A stretch of 12,927 nt of DNA from Pinguiococcus pyrenoidosus (Eukaryota > Sar > Pinguiophyceae > Pinguiochrysidales > Pinguiochrysidaceae), in the NCBI GenBank assembly GCA_019677205.1, contig JAAMXY010002041.1, positions 16,476 through 29,402 of the forward strand, read 5' to 3'. The position numbers and the translations under genes are program-made. Of this stretch, positions 7,039 to 12,927 are shown one piece after another; positions within the stretch are counted from its first letter, which is position 1; every line of letters starts with the position of its first letter. The notes beneath the pieces were generated by a model. That model saw nothing but the letters and a program-made list of their open reading frames with translations. It did no database searches and was not told the DNA's origin.

Positions 7039-8556
7039 ATGAGCGAGGCGAAGTGGGACCTTCCGGGGCGTTTTCGCAGCTTCTTGGGCGCCGAAGAGCG
7101 CCGCGTGCTCGTGGCGGAGGTGGAGAGCCGCGTTGTCAAGGCTTTAGAAGAGGCCCGAAAGCTCATGCACCTGCGCAAGGCGGAGACGTTAGAGCTGGAG
7201 CACTTTAACGACGCTCTACGACAGCTGGGGGAAGAGCCCGTGGTGGGCTTTGCGGACACGCGAGAGGCCGCGAAGACCAAAGTGGCCCTGATGCAGCTTC
7301 TAGAGGCGCCCACGCCCCCGATACCGGCAGAGCCCAGCTTGCGGTGGCACTGGCTGAGTGTAGATGGGCGTCAGCCCAGTGTCCCCGAGAACCCGTCGCC
7401 GGCGGACGAGACGGAGGCGCTGCTGAACGTGGGGGCGGTGCACGAGATGAGCGAGGAGATGCGGGCGTACTTCGACAAGGTCACCGAAGCGGTTCGAGGA
7501 GCTCTGCAGGTGGGCTACAGAGGCGGAAGCTCCCGGAAAGTTGGGGTTTGAGCGACTTTCCTAAGCGTCTTGGGGGCCTTTTGCTCCTGCGGCTGCCTCG
7601 GCCCTCTTTGGCAGGAATCGCCGCGGGAGGTGAAGGCGGTCTGGCAGAGCCTGGCGTCCGATCAGGGCCTGCAGGAGCTCGTGCCGTACTTCTGCCGCCT
7701 GGTGGAGAGGAAGGTGTCCGCGGCGGGCACCCCGGCCAGCGTGATCCTGAACTGCCTCACGCTGCTGAGCTGCTTGTTCCGCAACAAGCACCTGCACTTG
7801 AACTTCTACTTGCAGCAGATCATGCCCGTGGTGCTCACGTGCGTCGTGCGGCGGCAGATTGGGGCAAAGGGCGATCCCACGCATTTCCGAGTGCGCAAGG
7901 ACGCCACGATTCTCCTCTGCAGCCTCTGCGACATGTTCGCGCATCAGTACCCGACGCTGCTCCCAAGGGTGTGGAAGACGCTCCACACCGCCGTCCAAGG
8001 AGAGAAGAAACCATTAGAAGCGGTGAGAGACGAGCGTCCTACTTGAAGTAGTTCAAAGGAGTGCAAAGCAGCCCCTTAGCCACTTGCCCGTCGCAGAACT
8101 TCGGAGGCATCGTCGGGCTGTCGGCGATGGGGCCGAATGTCACCGCAGGGCTTCTGTTGCCCCTGGTGCCCGATGTGCTCAGGCGCTTCGACGCGATTGC
8201 CGAGAAGAAGAGGGTACGAATCGCTCGGATGCACCGGTCGATCCAACCATTCGTTGACGCGTTTCGCTTTGGCGCAGGATGACGATGCCGAGAGGCAGCT
8301 ACTGCGGGAAACTAGGGTGGCGCTGCTTGACGCCACCGGCAATCATTTTCACAGCCAGATCGCGAACGGTGCGAGTGTGGTCGGCAGATCACGAGTTGAG
8401 GAAACGAAGCTGGGCAAGGAGGACTTTGCCAGCTTGACGCGGGTGTTCGGGGAGGCGCTGTACCCATACATGCGCGAGTTGGTTTTCGATGAGCTTGTAG
8501 GTTTGACCGTTGTAGACACCCCGCGGCGCCGAAGCAAGCGGCTGAAGAAATCGTAG
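7039..8556 (+). CDS. TAF6: TAF6, TFIID subunit (histone fold plus HEAT domain)
   Basis: A subunit of the general transcription factor TFIID (and of SAGA-type complexes in some lineages); its histone fold normally pairs with TAF9. Exons: 7039-7509, 7615-8022, 8097-8213 and 8278-8556. Introns are 105, 74 and 64 bp, all GT-AG and all phase 0. The product has 424 residues. The ATG at 7039 is the first Met after an in-frame TAA at 7000-7002. Residues about 10-72 are the histone fold (VESRVVKALEEARKLMHLRK, LELEHFNDALRQL, EPVVGF). The family linker LRWHWLSVDGRQPSVPENP follows. After it come VTEAVRGAL and the C-terminal HEAT-repeat domain, about 160-335 (DQGLQELVPYF, YLQQIMPVVLTCVV, RKDATILLCSLCDMF, NFGGIVGLSAMGPN). 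The last residues, TPRRRSKRLKKS, look like a nuclear localisation signal. It is shorter than the human protein (about 680 residues) because the Pro-rich linker and long C-terminal tail are missing. Confidence 0.93.
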
Positions 8557-8743
8557 AAGAAGCTGGTGGCCACTGGCCAGAGCGTGGAAAGAGAACTGTA
8601 TAATCTTCAAAGTCTGCTGGCACACACAGAAGGGCAATGTCGGACGATCAACCCCACGAAAACAGAACCCAAACGCACAAGTCGCTTAAAAGTCTCTCTC
8701 CAAAGCAGCGTCGAGCAGCCACGCAGTCGCCTTTCTAAGCCGC
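8557..8743. other. Convergent intergenic gap between TAF6 and the TPR gene
   Basis: 187 bp between two 3' ends. A TATAATC near 8599 and an A-rich stretch are present, but there is no AATAAA, tRNA or other recognisable element. Confidence 0.6.
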
Positions 8744-11700
8744 CTAGCTCATCACACATCCCGGCTCGTTCTCCCACTTTCGCAGCCAGGCCATGGCGTC
8801 CTTCGCGAAGTCGTGATCCTGCCCGTAGTGCTCGCAGTAGATGCTGTACGCCTCGGTCATCAGCTCGCCCGCTCCGGGGTAGTCCTCCTGCTTGTTCGCC
8901 TTGACGAGGGCCATGTTGTAGAGGGTGTCGGCGTCCGTCGCGCTGGGGCCATCCAGCGCGCGCTGGAGCTCGAGGGACTGCTGGTACCGCTCCAGAGCTT
9001 CTTCGTATCGATGCTTTTTCTGTGCAAGGCATTCAACGGATTGGTCAGAAACGCAAAACGGCTCCCGCATTTTAGCCTGTGTGTCTACCCACCTCCAGGC
9101 AGATTGCAAGATTGTATAGCGTCATCGCCGCGTGGCCGGTTGGCACCACATGGATGGCTTGCTGGCTGAGCAGGGACTGCTCGTATTTGTTGATGGCCTC
9201 CTGGTATCTCCTGAGGCGTCGCAGCGAGATGGCCATGTTGTTCAGGATTAGCGCCGAGATGTGGTGGGTGTGGCCGACGATCTGGAGGGCGCGATCGTAG
9301 TACGACAGAGCCTCCTCGTACTTCTCCATCTTGTTGAGGACAGCCCCGATGTTGCTGAGATTCTTCGCGTAGTCCGGGTGGAGCGTCCCGAACATCTCTT
9401 CTCTCACTTCTAGTGCCTTGCCGTAGATGCGCATCGCCTCTGGGTAGCGCTTCAGGTTCTCCAAGACGTTGCCCATGTTGTCCAGGATCCCGGCCGAGGC
9501 CCGGTTCAGGATTCCGAAGGCCTCCATGTAAATATCGAGGCCTTCCTCGAGCCTCACGAGGGCGGAATCGTAGCGCTGGAGTCGCTTCAGCGTGATGGCG
9601 GTGCTGTTCAGGGTGCCAGACACGCACGTGGCGTCAAGCCTATCGACAGCTGCCTGCTGGATATCCAGCGCGCGACTGAGGTTGTCGAGGGCTTCGTCGT
9701 TCCGGTTGACGCGGCGCAGGATATCGCCGCGTCTCTTGTAGGTCGCCGCGAGGTCCAGGTGATCCTCCCCCAGCACGTTCTGCTGCTGCTGCAAGATGGC
9801 ACTGTTCTGCTCGAGGGCATCGTCGTAGGCGCCCTCCTTGACGGCGACGTCCACCAGGGCCGAGAGCGTGGCCACCGCCTCCGCGGACGCCTCGGGCAGG
9901 AGCCGTTCACGGACGCGCAAGGCTCGCCGGAAGCGCCTGCGCGCCTCCTCGTAGGCGCCGACCGAGGAATAGAGCGACCCGAGCTTGTGAAGGCTTTCGG
10001 CGACTTCCAGATTGTTCTCCCCGTGCTCCTTGACGTTCTGCTCCACCTCCTCGCAGAACTTCTTCAGAACCTCGCCACACCGCGCCTCCGTGAGCGAAAG
10101 CTCGCGCTCGCGCAGGTTCTGGTCCGGGACCATCTCGGCCATCTTCGACAGCTGCAGGGCGACCTCCACGGCGGCCTCGTACTCGGAGAGCTTCGCGAAG
10201 GCGATCACGTACATGATCTCCAGGCGCTTCCTGAAGATGCCGGGCTCCTGGCCGGATCGGAACGCCACCTTCTTGACCACTTCCCCCAGCGGCTCCTTGC
10301 TCTTCCGCGCCTCGGCCAGCTCGGCAAGCACCAGCTTCGTGGTCTTGATCGTCCGCGCGTCCGACAGGAAGAGATCGCGGAAGTAGCTGTAGATGCTCGG
10401 GCCGTCCGACGCGGCGTCGTACTCGCGCACGAGGCGGTGCACGACCTGCACCTCACAGGTGTGGAAGAAGTATCGGCGGGGCATGCCGGGGCCAGCGGTG
10501 GAGTCCACATACGACACGCGCAGGCGCACGTTGATGAGGATCCGCCGGAAGGTGGTGGGGTTGAGCTCTACACAGTCGTTCTTCACGCGCACGACCGCTC
10601 CTTCCTTGCCACGGGCCACGCGCTTCATGATCTTCACCACGCTCTTCATCTGCTTGAAGGAGTCGCACACGATCTGAGCGCGGACCATGTCCATGACCCA
10701 GGCCTCCGGCGGGCCCTGCGTCCGCGCAAGGTAGCGCTCCTTGGCCTTCTCGAGCGCCCGCTCCTTGGTCTTCAGCGGCAAAATCATCTCGTCTTCGTCG
10801 TAGTCCAGTCCATCGACCTCGGACACGACCTCGGCGACGAAGGATTTGAAGGTGGGCAAGGTTTTCCTCGCCGCGTCGACCAGGTCGTCCACGTCGCCCA
10901 CCGGCTCCACGTGCTTGGTCTCTTCCTTGGCCTGGAGCTCCCGGTCCCGCATCGAAGGCCACTTGACCCACCGGTGATGCCCGGCGAACATGACGCGCGC
11001 TCCGTCCCACGCCGAGGCCGACGTCCGGCGGCGATTGGGGTTGATGGTGGCGCGCTGCTGCCGCATCGTGTGGTCCAGGCCGATGTTCTGGATGAAGAGG
11101 TTCATGGCCTCGCTCTTGCTGCCGCCGAAAACGGCCTCGCATTCCTCCTGCAAAACCACGATGTGGCAGGCTTAGCAACGCCCTCCCATAGCCTAGCGAC
11201 CAGCAAGCACGTAGGAGAGGAATCACCTGGAGAGATTTGTGTCCCTCTTCTTCGTGCGTCCACATGTCCTCGGTGCCCTTGGTATGCGCGGCCAGGCGCT
11301 GCAGCATCCAGAAGAAGACCTCCGTCTCTTCGCCCACCGGCGGCGGCCTGGCGAGGATGGTGGACTCCCTCGTGGGGCGCTTGAACTGCGACGACGTGCT
11401 GGCCTTGGAGCTCACGGAAGCGCCAGCTTCGCTGGAGTCGTCACTGCGATCCGCCTGCTGGATCCGAATGGCCGCGTGAGTCCGCGACAAAAAGCCCCTT
11501 CCGGCAACGCTGTAAGGCCCACAAGGCGTGTCTCTCCCACCCACGGTACCTGAGAGCCTCTTCTGCTGCCTCCGGAACTGGATCTTCTCCCAGTGAACAT
11601 CCACGAGCGCTTGGAAGACGTCGACGAGCGCCGGGAAGACGTTGACGAGAGCCGGCGGAACGCGGAGAAGCGGCGCCGGCGGTTGTTTTGCTTGGCCTCC

Positions 11701-11915
11701 TCCTCCTTTCCCTCCTCCGTGGTCTCCTCGCTCATGCCGAGCGAGGCGCGCGAGGTGGTGTTGCCGTCGTAGCTACTTCTCGAGTCCGTGGCGGACACGG
11801 TGTGGCGCCGCATCGTGAAGCCGCGCAGGAAGGACAGGCGCGGACGCGCGCGCGCCGGCTGCGTCTTCGTGCTGACTTCCGTGGTCTGCGACGCATTCTC
11901 CGCCTCCTCGATCAT
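8744..11915 (-). CDS. RelA/SpoT-like segment plus nine kinesin-light-chain-type TPRs
   Basis: A large cytosolic protein of about 975 residues whose partner and pathway are unknown. Exons on the minus strand: 11915-11550, 11457-11227, 11147-9093 and 9019-8744. Introns are 92 (or 95), 79 and 73 bp, all GT-AG and phase 0. The first in-frame ATG is at 11915; upstream the frame reaches only a GTG at 11987. Residues 1-122 are basic and Ser-rich, with six RRxS/T motifs. Residues 150-340 are not recognised. Residues about 335-460 resemble a RelA/SpoT nucleotidyltransferase fold: DMVRAQIVCDS (Asp352), RVKN (386-389), and CEVQVVH with Glu431. The expected GY-x-S-x-H segment is replaced by TTFRRILIN, so synthetase activity is doubtful. 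Residues about 577-960 hold nine 42-residue TPRs of the KLC/nephrocystin-3 type (NLSNIGAVLNKMEKYEEALS; NLAICLE joined by splicing to KKHRYEEALERY). Such arrays usually bind partner proteins. The gene ends tail to tail with TAF6. Confidence 0.85.
11455..11549 (-). other. Intron 1 of the TPR gene, with a NAGNAG acceptor
   Basis: The donor is TCTCAG|GTACCG and the acceptor region reads ATCCAGCAG|GCG. Either AG (11459-11458 or 11456-11455) keeps phase 0, giving an intron of 92 or 95 bp, and the choice adds or drops one Gln. The pyrimidine tract is weak; CTCAC near 11480 is a possible branch site. Confidence 0.6.
11605..11646 (-). repeat. 21-bp tandem repeat encoding SSTSSRR/SSTSSKR
   Basis: Two tandem 21-bp units (plus strand GAGCGCTTGGAAGACGTCGAC and a variant with three changes), with a decayed third to the right, lie in exon 1 of the TPR gene. 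In the coding frame each unit gives seven residues: Ser, Ser, Thr, Ser, Ser, Arg or Lys, Arg. Duplication of this unit multiplied the basic phosphorylation-like motif. Confidence 0.75.
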
Positions 11916-11961
11916 CTTGGCCGGCTCAGCGCGGGCGTCGCGAGCGCGCCGGACAGCACGA

Positions 11962-11977
11962 CGCCACAATTGTGGCG
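11962..11977. repeat. Perfect 16-bp palindrome
   Basis: CGCCACAATTGTGGCG is its own reverse complement over all 16 bases and does not extend further. It lies 47 bp upstream of the TPR gene ATG. It could be a site for a dimeric DNA-binding protein or a 5'UTR hairpin. Confidence 0.6.
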
Positions 11978-12082
11978 CGGCGGACACGATTCCGTGCGGT
12001 GTTTGGTTACGGCAGCTTTGAAGCGGATTGGCGCGGTGGGGGACGGAGATCCCACCGGTTCTAAACGCACTTGAATCCAGAT

Positions 12083-12230
12083 CGGAAGGCGGGCACTGCC
12101 GTAGTTATAGCGGAAGGCCTTCGGAAGGCGGACGCATCCGGGAACCGAAGCGTCATCCTGACGGACAGAGTCGACGCGGAAGGCGCACATCATATGCGGC
12201 CGGCGCTTGTGCGGCTCTTCTACGGAAGGG
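12083..12230 (+). repeat. Cluster of CGGAAGGC motifs
   Basis: Four exact copies of CGGAAGGC (12083-12090, 12111-12118, 12122-12129, 12177-12184) and one CGGAAGGG (12223-12230) occur in the same orientation within 150 bp. The CGGAAG core resembles ETS-type or other GGAA promoter elements, though ETS factors are an animal family. The binding protein in this organism is unknown. Confidence 0.55.
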
Positions 12231-12259
12231 CTTGACCAGATTCCGTTGGAGACCTGTGG

Positions 12260-12294
12260 CCAATCGCAGCGGGTTGAATCCAGCAGTAGCCAAT
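12260..12294 (+). promoter_or_regulatory. Two CCAAT boxes 30 bp apart
   Basis: GGCCAATCG (CCAAT at 12260-12264) and AGCCAATCAG (CCAAT at 12290-12294) match the NF-Y consensus, the second almost perfectly, and lie about three helical turns apart on the same face. Reverse-orientation copies (ATTGG) occur at 12399-12403 and 12621-12625. NF-Y is widespread in eukaryotes. Confidence 0.5.
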
Positions 12295-12813
12295 CAGCAC
12301 AGTTGAGCGGAGCAAGTAGTCAACAAACCAGCTTTTCAAACCAAGATCGCTCAATCGGTGGGAAAAACCAGCCACATCCTGGCCGTTGCTGTGCCGCCAT
12401 TGGACGAACCAGCAAGATTTGGGAAGAAACTTGGTTCCATCGCGGACCAAACGAGCGTGAAAAGGGTGACAGAGCGGGAAAAAAGGCCGAGACCAACAAT
12501 CCAAGGAAACGCGGCAGGCCAGCCCAAGTTGGTGATGGCTGCGTTCGATGTCTTGTCCGTTGGCGGGTCAAACGCCTCAACCCCATCCCAGACGTCACGC
12601 GAGTCGGTGCTGCGCCATTCATTGGCAGGCAGAAAGAGCAACGAAACGAAATGAAAGCACCAAAAAATTGCCGGAGCTACGTTGAGTTTATCGCGTCTCT
12701 TGCCCTGTGAAGTATTTGCTCTTTTGTGTGTCGGTTCGATCTTCTTTGGCATCTTTCTCGTTCTTGTGCACCCCGCATAGAGAACGACATTTGCAGGGGA
12801 ATACTGCTCTTGT

Positions 12814-12860
12814 AAGCTCAGCGCCTTGAAAGTTCAGCGCCTTGAAAGTTCAGCGCCTTT
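12814..12860 (+). repeat. 16-bp tandem repeat, about 2.9 units
   Basis: The unit AAGTTCAGCGCCTTGA occurs at 12814-12829 (one C for T change), at 12830-12845 (exact), and as a third truncated copy to 12860. The core CAGCGCCT recurs as a loose match near 12882. It is non-coding as far as can be seen and is a candidate array of protein-binding sites. Confidence 0.75.
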
Positions 12861-12889
12861 CCCCTGTACTTCACTTCGCAGCAGCGCCT

Positions 12890-12919
12890 CGCCAAATCTC
12901 CACGCTCTACGATTTGGCG
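12890..12919. repeat. 9-bp inverted repeat with 12-base loop
   Basis: CGCCAAATC (12890-12898) and GATTTGGCG (12911-12919) are perfect reverse complements separated by 12 bases. Each arm also carries TTTGGCG, close to an E2F core, so it may be paired protein sites rather than an RNA hairpin. No T-run follows, so this is not a bacterial-type terminator. Confidence 0.55.
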
Positions 12920-12927
12920 TCTGATGC

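Larger units (their letters stand above)
11916..12927. promoter_or_regulatory. About 1 kb gene-poor region upstream of the TPR gene
   Basis: No open frame here has a recognisable domain or a codon pattern like the neighbouring genes. The region holds regulatory-looking repeats: the palindrome at 11962-11977, the CGGAAGGC cluster at 12083-12230, CCAAT boxes at 12260-12625, a 16-bp tandem repeat at 12814-12860 and a 9-bp inverted repeat at 12890-12919. It should contain the TPR gene promoter and perhaps that of a gene starting beyond the right edge. Confidence 0.6.

Noticed and set aside
9759-11384. A 541-codon open frame on the plus strand
   Set aside because: It is antisense to the TPR gene, whose repeats and splice joins are convincing. 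Its own sequence is an Asp/Leu/Gly/His-rich shadow without motifs.
11916-11987. GTG at 11987 as the start of the TPR protein
   Set aside because: Nuclear genes normally start at ATG; the first in-frame ATG is at 11915, and the 24 extra residues cover the palindrome region without a motif.
12207-12710. A plus-strand 167-codon frame with an AT-hook-like KRGRPA motif
   Set aside because: It has no other domain, starts at a weak position and spans several CCAAT boxes and promoter-like sequence. A single RGRP core is common by chance. It could be an exon of an unknown gene, but I cannot support it.
12729-12746. A GGTTCGATC stretch resembling a tRNA T-loop
   Set aside because: No matching acceptor stem, anticodon arm or D-loop can be folded around it.
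12351-12752. A minus-strand 133-codon frame with hydrophobic stretches
   Set aside because: It overlaps the other weak frame antisense, and I recognise no family, signal or splice pattern. It was left as non-coding.
12890-12919. The inverted repeat read as a rho-independent terminator
   Set aside because: There is no T-run after the stem, and the genes are eukaryotic.
1-12927. CRISPR array, insertion sequence or other bacterial mobile element
   Set aside because: No regularly spaced identical repeats, transposase motif or terminal inverted repeats are present; the longest tandem repeats are short and local.

Overview
The window is nuclear DNA from a flagellated (or once flagellated) unicellular eukaryote. 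Evidence: GT-AG spliceosomal introns mostly of 64-105 bp with pyrimidine-rich 3' ends, a general transcription factor subunit (TAF6), a dynein-arm assembly factor (ZMYND10), and no bacterial gene layout. Base composition is GC-rich. A Roc-COR (ROCO) protein with ribonuclease-inhibitor-like LRRs, and a kinesin-light-chain-type TPR protein with a RelA/SpoT-like segment, suggest an algal or protist lineage such as a stramenopile, alveolate, haptophyte or cryptophyte. The sequence alone does not let me choose among these.

Layout, left to right. (1) Positions 3-4466, + strand: the 3' part of a very large LRR-Roc-COR protein whose start lies left of the window, with no introns in 4.46 kb. It ends in a HEPN-like segment with an RNxxxH motif and a C-terminal membrane anchor. 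(2) Positions 4541-6520, - strand: a five-exon ZMYND10 homologue of 479 residues that lacks the MYND zinc finger which names the family. (3) Positions 6521-7038: a divergent promoter region shared by ZMYND10 and TAF6, with an E2F-like site, nested inverted repeats and a probable TAF6 5'UTR intron. (4) Positions 7039-8556, + strand: a four-exon, compact TAF6 of 424 residues. (5) Positions 8744-11915, - strand: a four-exon protein of about 975 residues with an N-terminal array of RRxS motifs, a RelA/SpoT-like central segment and nine KLC-type TPRs. (6) Positions 11916-12927: about 1 kb without a convincing gene, holding a 16-bp palindrome, a cluster of CGGAAGGC motifs, several CCAAT boxes, a 16-bp tandem repeat and a 9-bp inverted repeat. 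It looks like promoter DNA.

The four genes alternate strictly in strand. They form a tail-to-tail pair only 74 bp apart, then a head-to-head pair, then another tail-to-tail pair 187 bp apart. I see no shared pathway among them; this is ordinary compact-genome packing. The two strongest candidates for something little described are the LRR-ROCO-HEPN-membrane-anchor architecture (a possible sensor with an RNase effector) and the RelA/SpoT-like fold joined to KLC-type TPRs.
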